In this document: positions 37,545-46,785 of the stretch, one piece after another
Numbering within the stretch: position 1 is the first letter of the stretch
Layout of the letters: each line of letters opens with the position of its first letter
Assembly (NCBI RefSeq): GCF_025869515.1
Contig: NZ_JAOZVR010000091.1
Span: forward strand, 92,227-156,226
Reading direction: 5' to 3'
Length of the DNA stretch: 64,000 nt
Origin: Ferrovibrio sp.
GTDB lineage: Bacteria > Pseudomonadota > Alphaproteobacteria > Ferrovibrionales > Ferrovibrionaceae
Translations under genes and position numbers: made by a program
The notes under the pieces: generated by a model
Told to the model about the DNA's origin: nothing
What the model saw: the letters and a program-made list of their open reading frames with translations, nothing else
The model's database searches: none

Positions 37545-37566
37545 CCCGGGCTTGGCTAAGCCTGGG
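37545..37566. terminator. Hairpin between convergent wbpE and methyltransferase
   Basis: CCCGGGCTT (37545-37553), a GGCT loop, and AAGCCTGGG (37558-37566) form a nine-base-pair stem with one G-T wobble. It lies midway in the 45-base convergent gap and may end transcription from both sides, though there is no T-run on either strand. Confidence 0.4.
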
Positions 37567-37567
37567 C

Positions 37568-38260
37568 CTAGCTATGGACGTAATACCGCTTGCCGGTCCA
37601 GGAATGCAGGCGGAAATCCTTCGCCTTATCGCCGAAGACTTCACCCACAGCCTCATGTCCGCCCGGAAATTTGTTGGCGGCATGACCGTAATTCAGCGGC
37701 AGGATAATGCCACCCTTTGCCATATGCGGCAGGAAATTTTCCAGCGCTGCCTTGTTGCCGGAATAAAGATCCATCTCGGTAATGAGCAGCGCGATCGGCG
37801 GGCCGTCGTATTGTTTCGAGGTTTTCGTTACATCACCCTCAACAAGTCTGACCTGCTTGTCGATGAATTCCTGGGAGATACCTGACGCGCGGATAAACCG
37901 AAGCGTTTCCGACATCGGAACCCGCAGACCGCCGACCTGCGGCGGAATGAACTTGGCGTCCTTTGGCTGGTCGCGGTCCGAAACGCTGGGATAACCGGCG
38001 AATGTATCGAACCCGTAGATGATCCGGTCACTGCCTTCGTTCTGGGTGAGGAAGCTGAGGTAGGAAAGGCCCCGGCCATACGCCACCCCGCACTCAACCA
38101 CGCAACCTTCTACTCCCTTGATCTCGCGAAACATGTCTGCCAGCAGCAGGAAGCGGGTGGCGACCGCATTGGTCACGGCCGGCTTCGGACGGGTACTTTC
38201 CAGCTTGGCCCCGAGCGGCGACAGGACGCGATTCACAACACTGAGGACAGTATCGAGCAT
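37568..38260 (-). CDS. TylF/MycF-like SAM-dependent methyltransferase
   Basis: The 230-residue protein resembles macrocin O-methyltransferases of the TylF family: VEGCVVECGVAYGRGLSYL (SAM motif with the acidic Glu), IYGFDTFAGYPSVSD, VRLVEGDVTKT and LLITEMDLYSGNKAALENF. It probably O-methylates a sugar hydroxyl of the surface glycan. The ATG at 38260 is preceded by GGAAGG at a good distance; the frame stays open upstream but has no better start. It is the last intact gene before the scar at 38434 and marks the right end of the glycan region. Confidence 0.8.
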   Translation of the reverse strand: MLDTVLSVVNRVLSPLGAKLESTRPKPAVTNAVATRFLLLADMFREIKGVEGCVVECGVAYGRGLSYLSFLTQNEGSDRIIYGFDTFAGYPSVSDRDQPKDAKFIPPQVGGLRVPMSETLRFIRASGISQEFIDKQVRLVEGDVTKTSKQYDGPPIALLITEMDLYSGNKAALENFLPHMAKGGIILPLNYGHAANKFPGGHEAVGEVFGDKAKDFRLHSWTGKRYYVHS

Positions 38261-38433
38261 GGGAAAGCCTTCCGATAGCGCTGCAACTGGGCACGGGCTC
38301 GCGCCGGCGACATGATGAGAACGGGCATAGCAGAAGGAGATTGCGGAAGCCAGAGGGTGCGTTACCCCATCCACACCAGAATTATCCCAACAATTACTTC
38401 CGGGCCCGGGACCCCGCCCTCTGGGGACAGCAG

Positions 38434-38885
38434 TCATCCGGCGGTCGTTTTGATCGTCTCGATCCGATAGAACCTAAGTGCATTCTGGCCAAAGACCTGA
38501 TCTTTTTTTGTCCATCGTAAGGTTGGCAAGAACCCGATCGCTGAGCGCAATCCGCTGGTCATAACGACCAGCCAGGGTCATCACCGGCCAGTCGCTGCCG
38601 CAGAGCAGGCGCGACGGGCCGAAAAGTTCCAGCAGGATGCGCATGGCCGGCAGCAGATATCCAGCCGCCTGCCAGTGCGGACCCGCCTCGGTGAGCAGGC
38701 CCGACAGTTTGCACCAGACCTGCGGATACCGCGCCAGGTTGCGCAAATGCCTGACCCAGACGGCCAGCGCATCGGCATCGTTGCGCCAAGCCCGCAACTT
38801 CGGCTTGGCACTATGATCGATTACCACCGGCAGATCGGGATAGCGCTGCCGCAGGAGATCGCCGGCGTGCGGCAGGACACCTATA
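38434..38885 (-). pseudogene. Broken amidohydrolase (amidohydro_2 / fuconolactonase-like), C-terminal remnant
   Basis: The minus strand encodes the tail of an amidohydrolase_2 family protein: RYPDLPVVIDHSAKPKL, YPQVWCKLSGLLTEAG and LFGPSRLLCGSDWPV are characteristic. The N-terminal half is missing: the similarity stops near 38885 where an amidase remnant begins on the other strand. In the last part, a run of seven T on the plus strand (38503-38509) breaks the frame; dropping one base restores FGQNALRFYRIETIK, the usual family ending, and a stop at 38434. Both lesions make this a pseudogene. Confidence 0.75.
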
Positions 38886-39037
38886 TCGACTGGATCGCTA
38901 TTACGACGATCACACCATTGCTCGCCTGCCCGGCGCCGGCTGTCCCGGTTGGCTTCTCCCACGATGGCTTGCCTTTTGGTATCCAGATCATCGGCCGGTC
39001 GCGATCCGAGGCCCGCCTGCTGCAAACCGGCGCCTGA
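38882..39037 (+). pseudogene. Amidase C-terminal remnant
   Basis: The plus-strand frame from 38882 reads YIDWIAITTITPLLACPAPA then VPVGFSHDGLPFGIQIIGR, the well-conserved C-terminal part of amidase-signature enzymes, and ends at TGA 39035-39037. Upstream of 38882 the same frame has no amidase sequence. About 50 of some 450 residues remain, so it cannot be functional. It directly adjoins the amidohydrolase remnant. Confidence 0.7.
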
Positions 39038-39137
39038 ATCTAACGGCTGTTCGCCCTGCCGCCGACAATCATCGAGCCGCGGCAGGGCTTGCAGACAGCG
39101 AGTGCCCGCCAGATTGGCTACGACGGCGCCGGGAATC

Positions 39138-40367
39138 CTAGGCTACACTCTTGTAAAACTTGCCACCCTTCACGATGACCGGGATATTTTCACCCTGGCC
39201 ATCCAGCAGCGCAATATCCTTCAGCGGATCACCATTCACGACAATCATATCCGCCAGAGCGCCAACCTTGATGCAACCGAGTTCGTCCTGCATCTGAAGG
39301 ATTTCCGCATTCATGACCGTCGCGCTGCGCAGGATCTCGAATGGCGACAGGACATTGGCACGGATGACAAACTCGCCGCTCTGATGCGGATGCATGCCGC
39401 CGATCAGGTCGGTGCCGAAACCGACCCTGGTCTTCGCCCGCTTGAGGATTTCAAGCGACTTCAGTCCGGCCTCCCGTACGACCTTCAGTTTCTGGATCGA
39501 GACTTCCGGCAAACCCTGGGCGCGGCCGTATTTGTCCAACGCATCGTACGTGACCAGAGTCGGCACGACGTAGGTACCGCGCTCGGTACAGAATTGCGCG
39601 GTCGGCTCGTCGATCAGATTGGCATGTTCGATGGTACGCACCCCGAAATCCGCTGCCCTGCGGATGGCTTCCGGCGTGTAAGCATGCGCCATTACATAGC
39701 GCCGCCAGGACTGGGCCTCCCACACTGCGGTGCGGATTTCCTCCTCTGAATACTGCAGCACATAAATCGGATCAGACGGTGAGGCGACACCGCCGGAAGC
39801 CATGATCTTGATCTGGGTAGCACCCCGGCGTAGTTCTTCGCGTGCCGCCTTGCGCACCTCGTCAACGCCGTCGGCAATATGGCTGAAAGCGCCGGCATTG
39901 CTGCAGCAGGCGCAGGAGGCTTCTTCAAGGCCGCGGCTGTCGCCGTGGCCACCGGTTGGGCTCAACACACGGCCGGCGAAAAACAGCCGCGGACCGGCAA
40001 TGAGCCCGACTTCGGTCGCCATTGCCAGGCCATAATCTGCGCCGCCGGCATCCCGCACCGTGGTGAAGCCGCGCTGCATGGCAGCCTCCAGCATGGCGCG
40101 CGCATGCTGCCCCAGCAGGCTTTTCGGCATTCCCCCAAGCTTCCCCAGGTTGGCCTCGACCAGAACGGCATGAAAATGGGCATCGATCAGGCCTGGCAGC
40201 AGGGCCTTGCCGTTCAGCTTGATCTCCTGGGCTCCGGCCGGCTTGGTGATCGGCTTGTCGGAGACTTCCTTGATACGGTCGCCTTCGACCAGGACATGCA
40301 TGCCGGGTTTCAGCTGCGGCGTTTCGCCGTCGAACAGGGCGGCGTCTGAGAACAGAATGGAGGTCAT
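39138..40367 (-). CDS. Metal-dependent amidohydrolase (prolidase / imidazolonepropionase-like)
   Basis: The 409-residue protein belongs to the amidohydrolase superfamily: the HxH metal motif is in LIDAHFHAVLV, GFTTVRDAGGA follows, and MAHAYTPEAI, TIEHANLI and GFGTDLIGGMHPHQ supply the other His and Asp ligands. Close relatives are annotated as Xaa-Pro dipeptidases or organophosphate-acid hydrolases. ATG 40367 follows AAGGAAG at good spacing. It is the last gene of the minus-strand run and lies 31 bases behind a permease gene, so it may act on the imported compound. Confidence 0.85.
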   Translation of the reverse strand: MTSILFSDAALFDGETPQLKPGMHVLVEGDRIKEVSDKPITKPAGAQEIKLNGKALLPGLIDAHFHAVLVEANLGKLGGMPKSLLGQHARAMLEAAMQRGFTTVRDAGGADYGLAMATEVGLIAGPRLFFAGRVLSPTGGHGDSRGLEEASCACCSNAGAFSHIADGVDEVRKAAREELRRGATQIKIMASGGVASPSDPIYVLQYSEEEIRTAVWEAQSWRRYVMAHAYTPEAIRRAADFGVRTIEHANLIDEPTAQFCTERGTYVVPTLVTYDALDKYGRAQGLPEVSIQKLKVVREAGLKSLEILKRAKTRVGFGTDLIGGMHPHQSGEFVIRANVLSPFEILRSATVMNAEILQMQDELGCIKVGALADMIVVNGDPLKDIALLDGQGENIPVIVKGGKFYKSVA

Positions 40368-40398
40368 GTCGTCTTCCTTCATGCGATCGTACTGAAAA

Positions 40399-41226
40399 TT
40401 ACCGCTTGTAGCGCCGGGCAATACCGATGCTGCCGACGATGGTGAAGATCATGGTTATGGCCAGCAGAATGAAAGCCAGCGTCGCCCCGAACGGCCAGTT
40501 GTTGGCCCGGATGAACTGGTCATAGACAGCCGGCGCCATCATCTTGAACTGCGGGCCGCCGAGCAGGATCGCCGTGGCATAGGTGTTCATGCACAGCACG
40601 AAAACCAGAATGGAACCGGCCGCCACGCCAGGCAGCGCCAGCGGCAGCACAACACGGCGGAAGACCGTACCCGGCCGGGCACCTAAGTTCGCCGCCGCCT
40701 CCTCCACGCTCCGGGGAATACTCTCGATCACTGAGGCAAGCGTCAGGATCATGTATGGCAGGACCACGGCAATGATGCCGATGACAACCGCCTGTGGCGT
40801 ATACATCAGCTTCAGCGGCGCACTGATGATGCCGAGCCACAGTAGCGTGGCGTTGATCAGGCCGTCGTTCCCCAGCAACGCCATCCAGCCGGCTGAACGC
40901 ACCACATTACCCACCAGCAGCGGAAACAGGGTCAGGATGGTGATCAGGCTTTTCCAGCGGCTTTCGATGCGTGCCAACCAATAGGCGGCAGGGAAACCGA
41001 GGATCAGCGTCAGCAATGTACAAAGCAGGGCGATGCCGAGTGTCGTCCCCAGAACCTGCTGATAATACGGGTCGGTGACGGCCCGGATATAATTGTCGGC
41101 GCTCATCGCCTCGATCATCATCTGCGTCGGACTGAACTGGTTGAGCGATATGCGCAGCATCAGCAGCATAGGCGCAACCAGCAACCCAAGCACAAGAAGG
41201 CTGGCCGGAACGATGAGCACCGCCAT
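40399..41226 (-). CDS. ABC transporter permease, spermidine/putrescine type (PotB-like)
   Basis: The 275-residue membrane protein has about six hydrophobic segments and the EAA loop typical of inner-membrane importers (EEAAANLGARPGTVFRRVVLPLALPG, here near residues 190-215). It pairs with the second permease at 43346 and the ATPase at 42267. Substrates of this class include polyamines, Fe3+ complexes and opine-like compounds; the sequence does not decide. Confidence 0.87.
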   Translation of the reverse strand: MAVLIVPASLLVLGLLVAPMLLMLRISLNQFSPTQMMIEAMSADNYIRAVTDPYYQQVLGTTLGIALLCTLLTLILGFPAAYWLARIESRWKSLITILTLFPLLVGNVVRSAGWMALLGNDGLINATLLWLGIISAPLKLMYTPQAVVIGIIAVVLPYMILTLASVIESIPRSVEEAAANLGARPGTVFRRVVLPLALPGVAAGSILVFVLCMNTYATAILLGGPQFKMMAPAVYDQFIRANNWPFGATLAFILLAITMIFTIVGSIGIARRYKR

Positions 41227-41229
41227 GAT

Positions 41230-42270
41230 TTACGCCTTGAACTGCTTGTTCCAGAAATCGAGAATCGCGGCATTATTTTTGACCGCATAATCGTAATCCG
41301 GCTGCAGCAGGCGAGCGCGTTCCGCCTCATTCAGGTTGATCTGCTTGGCCAGGTCCGGCGGCAGGGCGGCATCCTTGACGGTCGGCACATAACCCATCTT
41401 GTCGGCGAAGGCGATCTGTGCCTGCGGTTCGAGCATCGCATTCAGGTATTTGAAGGCGTTGTCCTTGTTCCGGGAATTCTTCGGGATCGATGCTTCGAAG
41501 ACGATCGCCGGCGCACCTTCCGAAGGCACCACATGCTCCAGCGGGATGCCGGCTTTCTTCCACATGAAGCCGCGCGCAAGCCACATCACCGTGATCCAGA
41601 CCTCTTCCGATTTCAGCGCCGCCGCCAGAGCCTCGTTGGAGGGATAGATTTTGGCATCCAGCGAGCGCAGTTCCATGAGCTTCTTCTGCGACGGCCCGTA
41701 ATTGCTCAGACTGCCGCCGCCCGCCAGGGCCGCCGCCACGGTATTTGCACTGTAGAGAATGTCGGAGAAGCCAACCCGGCCCCGCCATTTCGGATCCCAG
41801 AGATCGGCAAACCCTTTCGGCGCCGGATTTACCTTGTTCGGGTTATAGAGCACCACCTGCGCCGAATAGATATGCGGGATGGCATATGCCTTCTGCAGGT
41901 TCGGGAAGACCGCGTTCATGCGGCTGACTTTGTCGGCGGTGACCGGCTCGAACAGGTCCTGCTGTGCCGTCAGATACATGTCGCTGTCCGACAGACAGGC
42001 GACATCCATTGTGCCACGGCGGCTCTGCTTCTCGGCCAGCAGCTTGGTCTTACGCGGATCGGCATTGGCAATGTCCTGCAGGACCTCGATACCGCCCTTG
42101 GTCTTCATGATCGGCTTGTCGATCAGATCGCCGAGCAGCTGGCCGTAGTCGCCACCCCAGGTACCGACAACGACCTGACTGGACTGGGCGCGAACACCGG
42201 GCAGCCCGGCTGTATAGGCCGCCATCGCGGCGGCGCCGGTGGTCAGCATGGTGCGACGGGTAATCGTCAT
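41230..42270 (-). CDS. ABC transporter substrate-binding protein, PotD/extracellular family 1 type
   Basis: The 346-residue protein starts MTITRRTMLTTGAAAMAAYT, a Tat-type signal with a twin arginine, with cleavage expected after VRA. The mature part has the PotD-like features TWGGDYGQLL, FPNLQKAYAIPHIYSAQVV and DLWDPKWRGRVG. It should capture a cationic or small organic ligand in the periplasm. ATG 42270 overlaps the ATPase stop by four bases and is preceded by GGGAGAAG. Confidence 0.88.
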   Translation of the reverse strand: MTITRRTMLTTGAAAMAAYTAGLPGVRAQSSQVVVGTWGGDYGQLLGDLIDKPIMKTKGGIEVLQDIANADPRKTKLLAEKQSRRGTMDVACLSDSDMYLTAQQDLFEPVTADKVSRMNAVFPNLQKAYAIPHIYSAQVVLYNPNKVNPAPKGFADLWDPKWRGRVGFSDILYSANTVAAALAGGGSLSNYGPSQKKLMELRSLDAKIYPSNEALAAALKSEEVWITVMWLARGFMWKKAGIPLEHVVPSEGAPAIVFEASIPKNSRNKDNAFKYLNAMLEPQAQIAFADKMGYVPTVKDAALPPDLAKQINLNEAERARLLQPDYDYAVKNNAAILDFWNKQFKA

Positions 42271-43346
42271 GGCTCTTCTCCCTGGTTGGAACTTGGTTCG
42301 AAAGGCAGCAGTCGTACGGCGGCGACATCCCAGGTCAGGCTGACCTGATCGCCGATCTTCAGGCATCGCAGCGGACTGTCGTTTGGCGGTGGCGGCATGG
42401 AAACGAGGAAGCTGTTGCCGGAAACATCGACATGGTATTCCGACAGCGATCCAAGGTAGGTGATGGCGGAAATCCGGCCCGGGATTCCATGCCCTGTGCC
42501 GGGTCGCAGCGCGACGCGTTCAGGGCGCAGCGCGAAGATCGCCTTACCTGGCGCACTTTCCTGCGGTACCGCGAATTCCCCGCCCCAGTCGGTGCGAAAC
42601 ACTCCACCCGGATCGACAAAGCCGGAGATCAGGTTGCAGCGCCCGACAAAACCCGCCACGAAAGCATTGGCCGGCCGTTCATAAAGTTCTTCGGCGGTGC
42701 CGACCTGCAGCACTTTGCCGCGATCCATCACCACCAGGCGATCCGCCATGGTCAGAGCTTCCTCCTGGTCATGCGTCACGATCAGCGTCGTCAACCCAAG
42801 GCGCTGCTGCAGCGACCTGATCTGCAGTCGAACCTCAGAGCGCAGTTTGGCATCCAGGTTCGACAGCGGCTCGTCCAGCAGAAAGACCGAAGGATTGACA
42901 GCCAGAGCCCGTGCCAGCGCCACGCGCTGCTGCTGACCGCCGGACAGCTCACGCGGCAGCCGCTCGGCCAGATGATCCAGTTTGACCAGTTTCAGGGCTT
43001 CCAGAACCCCCTGCTCGCGTTCAGCCCGCCCCATCCGGCGCATCTCCAGGCCGAAAGCGACATTCTGAGCGACAGACATATGCGGGAATAGCGCATAGGA
43101 CTGGAAAACCATGCCGGTATCGCGGGCATAAGGCGGCGCATGGGTGACATCCTTGCCACCGATCAAAATCTGTCCGGCAGTCGGCTCCACGAAACCGGCA
43201 ACCATGCGCAGTGTCGTGGTCTTGCCGCAGCCGGACGGACCGAGCAGCGCGACCAGCTCGCCATCCCGTACCTCGAGATCGACATGCTCGACGGCCACCG
43301 CGGCGCCAAAATGCTTCGCCAGATTGCTGAGCTTCAACTGCGCCAT
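42267..43346 (-). CDS. ABC transporter ATPase, PotA-like
   Basis: The 359-residue protein has Walker A GPSGCGKTT (near residue 35), the Q-loop VFQSYALFPHMSV, the signature LSGGQQQRVALARAL, Walker B VFLLDEPLSNLD and a C-terminal TOBE domain, as in PotA/FbpC importers. It energises the two permeases on either side. Its start overlaps the preceding permease stop by one base. Confidence 0.92.
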   Translation of the reverse strand: MAQLKLSNLAKHFGAAVAVEHVDLEVRDGELVALLGPSGCGKTTTLRMVAGFVEPTAGQILIGGKDVTHAPPYARDTGMVFQSYALFPHMSVAQNVAFGLEMRRMGRAEREQGVLEALKLVKLDHLAERLPRELSGGQQQRVALARALAVNPSVFLLDEPLSNLDAKLRSEVRLQIRSLQQRLGLTTLIVTHDQEEALTMADRLVVMDRGKVLQVGTAEELYERPANAFVAGFVGRCNLISGFVDPGGVFRTDWGGEFAVPQESAPGKAIFALRPERVALRPGTGHGIPGRISAITYLGSLSEYHVDVSGNSFLVSMPPPPNDSPLRCLKIGDQVSLTWDVAAVRLLPFEPSSNQGEEP

Positions 43347-44152
43347 CAGATTACCCGTGACAATTTTACAAAGCGGTCGGTCACCGCCATCAGGATACCG
43401 ACCAGCAGAATCTGCACCGTCGCCACCGCCGCGAGCGTGGGATCGATGCGGAATTCGAGATAACTCAGCATCGCGACTGGCAACGTGCTGCGACCGGGCC
43501 CGACCAGCAGCATGGTCAGATCAAGATTCTCGAAACTCTGGATGAAGGAGAACATCGACGCCGCAACAATCCCGGGCCGCATCATCGGCAGCGTGATGCG
43601 CCGGAACACGGTGAACGGCCGCGCCCCCAGATTGGCCGCCGCCTCTTCCGCCGCGCGATCCAGTCCCTGGAGGCTCGCCGCAACCAGGCGCACGGTCCAG
43701 GGGATCGTCAATAACGTATGCGCCGCGATCAGGCCGCCCAGCGTGGCCGTGATATCCTGATCCAGGAAATTCTCGGCGCGGACATAAAACATATACAGCG
43801 CGGCGCCGCAGACGACACCCGGCACCGCCAGCGGCCCCAGCAGCAGGCTGTTGAATGCGCCGCGGCCCGGCAGTGGCGAACGCACCAGTGCCAACGCCGC
43901 AGCCGTGCCGATCGGCACGCCGATCAGCGTCGCCAGTGCGGCAATCTGCAGGCTGGAGACAAAACCGCGGGCGAATTCCGGCCGCTGCCAGGCATTCCAA
44001 TACCAGCGCAGGGTCAGTCCATCGGGTGGGAAGCTGACGATTTCCTGCTGGAAGAAACTGATCGTCACGATCATCACTACCGGCGCGAAGATGACCATAT
44101 AGGCCAGCAGCACCCAGCCGCGAAACAGCGTGCGACGCGCAACCGCCATCAT
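43346..44152 (-). CDS. ABC transporter permease, PotC-like
   Basis: The 268-residue membrane protein has six predicted membrane spans and the EAA loop (EEAAANLGARPFTVFRRITLP). Tandem ATGs at 44152 and 44149 follow a GGAG; the open frame continues upstream into the M24 gap without a better start. The gene is the first of the polyamine-type importer set and lies 55 bases behind the M24-family gene. Confidence 0.88.
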   Translation of the reverse strand: MMAVARRTLFRGWVLLAYMVIFAPVVMIVTISFFQQEIVSFPPDGLTLRWYWNAWQRPEFARGFVSSLQIAALATLIGVPIGTAAALALVRSPLPGRGAFNSLLLGPLAVPGVVCGAALYMFYVRAENFLDQDITATLGGLIAAHTLLTIPWTVRLVAASLQGLDRAAEEAAANLGARPFTVFRRITLPMMRPGIVAASMFSFIQSFENLDLTMLLVGPGRSTLPVAMLSYLEFRIDPTLAAVATVQILLVGILMAVTDRFVKLSRVI

Positions 44153-44207
44153 CGGGGCAGCTCCATCGCCATCACGCCATATCCGGTCCGGACAGTCAGC
44201 ATATCTC

Positions 44208-45398
44208 TCAGTTGATGATCTGGTTTTCAATATTGCGCGGCGATTTGGTCAGGATCTCGGGCTGCGCGCCGACCACCACCGTATCGTCGAGTCTGAACCC
44301 GCCCAGGCCATAAACATAAATGCCCGGCTCGGCCGAGTAGACCTCGTCCTTGAGCAAGGCACGATGATTGAATGCCATGTCATCGGGATATTCATGCCCC
44401 AGGATGCCCATGCCGTGACCGGTGCGGTGCCGGATATACTGACTGCAGCCGGCTTTCTCGATCACATACTGGGCAGCCGCATCGATGCTTGAGACTGCCT
44501 TTCCGGTGATCGCTGCACCGGTCGCCGCCTCGTTGGCGGCGCGGGCCACCTCGTAGAATTTGCGCTGGTCCGCCGAGGGCGCGCCGGCAAACCAGGTGCG
44601 CTCATTCTCGATCACGATACCATTCAGGCGCGGAATCACGATGTTGACCAGCACATCCCCTTTGCTGATTTTGGCCCCGCAGGAGGCGCCGTCGCCATGC
44701 GGCGAAGCCGAGGCCGGTCCGCTCAACGTCCAGCAACGCAGCACTTCCAGATTTGCCCCCGGGAAGCGCTTGGCGCCTTCCGAGACCATCAGGCTGGCCA
44801 TCTGGTAGTCAAGTTCCTGCACCAGCCGCCCCGGGCGAATATTTTCCCGATAACGTTCCTGTACCCAGTCAGACAGCGCGCTGGCCTGACGCATGACTTC
44901 GATTTCCTCGGCATGCTTGACCCAGCGCAGCGAGCGCATGTCGCCCAGACAGGGTACCAGCTTCATATCGGGCAAGGCGGCTGCCGCGCGAGCCAGGAAG
45001 CCCGGCGTGCCATCCACCCCGATGCGGGAAGCCGACAGGCCCGTGCGCTTCAAAAGCTCGACTGCAATTTCCGGCAATTGCGGCAGCAGATACTGGCGAT
45101 CGGCCACCTTGGGATGCTCGGCATAGAAATCGATCTCGTCGAGCCAGACATGGCCACGCTCCTGCGCCATCATCATATGATGGGTCGACAGTTCGTTCAT
45201 GATGGCACGCGGTTTACCTTCACGCGGCACCACTACCATGATGGGGCGCTCCCATGGCTGAACATCGACATGGAAATTCGTCGCATACTGGAAGAAATCG
45301 GCAGCCGTGAAAATCAAAGCATCAAAGCGCAGACGATCCATCAGCTTGCGCATCGCATCGAGACGGGAATCACGAACGGCATGGGACAGGAACGTCAT
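44208..45398 (-). CDS. M24-family (creatinase / Xaa-Pro aminopeptidase-like) protein with degenerate metal site
   Basis: The 396-residue protein has the creatinase N-terminal domain (about 10-150) and a pita-bread C-terminal domain (HRTGHGMGILGHEYPDD, SAEPGIYVYGLGGFRLDDTVV). In classical M24 metallopeptidases two Asp lie in the first metal motifs; the aligned region here is LVNIVIPRLNGIVIENERTW, which lacks both, and the last Glu position reads Asp (RLDDTV). It is therefore more like metal-free creatinase or DddP-like hydrolases than a true aminopeptidase. It is flanked by a GAF protein (one-base overlap) and an importer, suggesting hydrolysis of the imported compound. Confidence 0.82.
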   Translation of the reverse strand: MTFLSHAVRDSRLDAMRKLMDRLRFDALIFTAADFFQYATNFHVDVQPWERPIMVVVPREGKPRAIMNELSTHHMMMAQERGHVWLDEIDFYAEHPKVADRQYLLPQLPEIAVELLKRTGLSASRIGVDGTPGFLARAAAALPDMKLVPCLGDMRSLRWVKHAEEIEVMRQASALSDWVQERYRENIRPGRLVQELDYQMASLMVSEGAKRFPGANLEVLRCWTLSGPASASPHGDGASCGAKISKGDVLVNIVIPRLNGIVIENERTWFAGAPSADQRKFYEVARAANEAATGAAITGKAVSSIDAAAQYVIEKAGCSQYIRHRTGHGMGILGHEYPDDMAFNHRALLKDEVYSAEPGIYVYGLGGFRLDDTVVVGAQPEILTKSPRNIENQIIN

Positions 45399-45880
45399 TA
45401 CGAAATCCTTTCGATGCTGAGATTGACGGCCGGAATCGAGAGCTCGGCCATGAGACGGACACTCTCCTCATGGGCCTCGGCATAATAATTGGCCTGATGC
45501 AGCAGGTTGAACGTCCCCAGTGTCCTGCCGCGCCAGCGGATGGGGACGTTAATGACGCTTTCGCAGCCAAGTGACCAGATCAACTCATAGTCGAAGAAGG
45601 CAGTTTTGATGTCCTCGCGCGTGCGCCCGATATAGATTTCGCCGCGCTCGATGATGCGGTCGGACCACGGGCTGGAGGCCATCGGCTTGGTGCCGCCGAC
45701 CGGATAGGCCTGCGGGTTGCTGGTAAAAATCCGCTGGGTGACCTGCTTTTCATACTGGCAGATCAGGATGGTGAACAGCCTGAAGCCGGGCGCTGCCGCC
45801 AGGGCATCGCTGATCGCGGCATACAGCGCGGCCGGCTGATCGGCCGCATCGAAGGCGGACAATACTGTACGCAAACTCAT
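45398..45880 (-). CDS. Small GAF-domain protein
   Basis: The 160-residue protein is a stand-alone GAF domain (AAPGFRLFTILICQYEKQVTQRIF, SDRIIERGEIYIGRTREDIKTAF, GCESVINVPIRWRGRTLGTFN). No output domain is attached. Similar free GAF proteins occur beside catabolic ABC operons, where they may bind the imported ligand; some are related to free methionine-sulfoxide reductases, but the Cys residues needed for that are not evident. Its ATG overlaps the livM stop (ATGA). Confidence 0.8.
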   Translation of the reverse strand: MSLRTVLSAFDAADQPAALYAAISDALAAAPGFRLFTILICQYEKQVTQRIFTSNPQAYPVGGTKPMASSPWSDRIIERGEIYIGRTREDIKTAFFDYELIWSLGCESVINVPIRWRGRTLGTFNLLHQANYYAEAHEESVRLMAELSIPAVNLSIERIS

Positions 45881-46785
45881 CGTTTCTCCTCCGAATAGAC
45901 TGGTGTTTTTTCGGGTAACAGTCCCTGCTTGCGGACATTCAGAACCACGATCAGGAACAGGGCGATCAGGCTTTCGCGTACGGCCGCCGCCTGGCTCGGG
46001 GCAATGAAATCAAGGCTGCCGGCGAGGAAGCGCGTGGCCTCACCGAGAGCGATCACAATCACAGCACCTAGCAGGGCGCCGCGCATGTTGCCGACGCCAC
46101 CGACAGCGACTGCCAGGATCACATGGATGGTGACGATCGACTGGAAGACATCGGGCGCGACATAGGAGCTGTAATGTGCAAACAGTGCGCCAGCCAGGCC
46201 GACCAGACCGCAGCCAACGGCAAAGGTGCGTATCTTGAACGACAGCACGTTCTTTCCGGCAACGGCGGCAATCATCTCGTCTTCCCGGATGGCACGCAGC
46301 ACGCGCCCGAAAGGACTGGCCGCCAGCCTGGACAGCACCAGGAAAAGAACTGCAATGATGCAGAGTACGATACCCAGGTAGAGGCTGTTGAAGGCGGTGG
46401 GCGACAGCACGCCGCGCCAGGGGCCGGGCACGCCGCTGATACCGTCGGTGCCATTGGTCAGCCAGATCTCGTTGCTGGCGGTCAGCCGCACGAGTTCGGC
46501 CAGGCCAAGCGTTACGATGGCGAGATAATCGCCCTGCAGACGGGCGGTGATCACAGCGACAATGACGCCGACCAGTGCACTGACCAGCACGGCTAGCGGA
46601 ACGGCGAGATAGATCGGCAATCCTAGTTTGGTCGTGACGAGGGCGCTGGTATAGGCTCCGACCGCATAAAAGCCGGCCAGGCCGAGATTGACCATACCGC
46701 CAAGGCCCCAGATCAGATTCATACCAAGCGCCATGATGGCGTAAATCCCGGCGAACACCGTCATGGCAATCAGATAGTTTTCCAT
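45877..46785 (-). CDS. livM: Branched-chain amino acid-type ABC permease LivM
   Basis: The 302-residue membrane protein has the LivM pattern: GLGGMVNLGLAGFYAVGAYT, DYLAIVTLGLAELVRL, SPFGRVLRAIREDE and GGVGNMRGALLGA. About nine hydrophobic segments are visible. Together with LivH it forms the channel of a hydrophobic-amino-acid-type importer. The order here, G-F-K-H-M, is complete. Confidence 0.92.
   Translation of the reverse strand: MENYLIAMTVFAGIYAIMALGMNLIWGLGGMVNLGLAGFYAVGAYTSALVTTKLGLPIYLAVPLAVLVSALVGVIVAVITARLQGDYLAIVTLGLAELVRLTASNEIWLTNGTDGISGVPGPWRGVLSPTAFNSLYLGIVLCIIAVLFLVLSRLAASPFGRVLRAIREDEMIAAVAGKNVLSFKIRTFAVGCGLVGLAGALFAHYSSYVAPDVFQSIVTIHVILAVAVGGVGNMRGALLGAVIVIALGEATRFLAGSLDFIAPSQAAAVRESLIALFLIVVLNVRKQGLLPEKTPVYSEEKR

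Noticed and set aside
39038..39137. Possible continuation of the amidase remnant after its stop (a frame reading LPPTIIEPRQGLQTAS).
   Set aside because: It follows two in-frame stops and does not clearly match the amidase C-terminus, so I left it out of the pseudogene.
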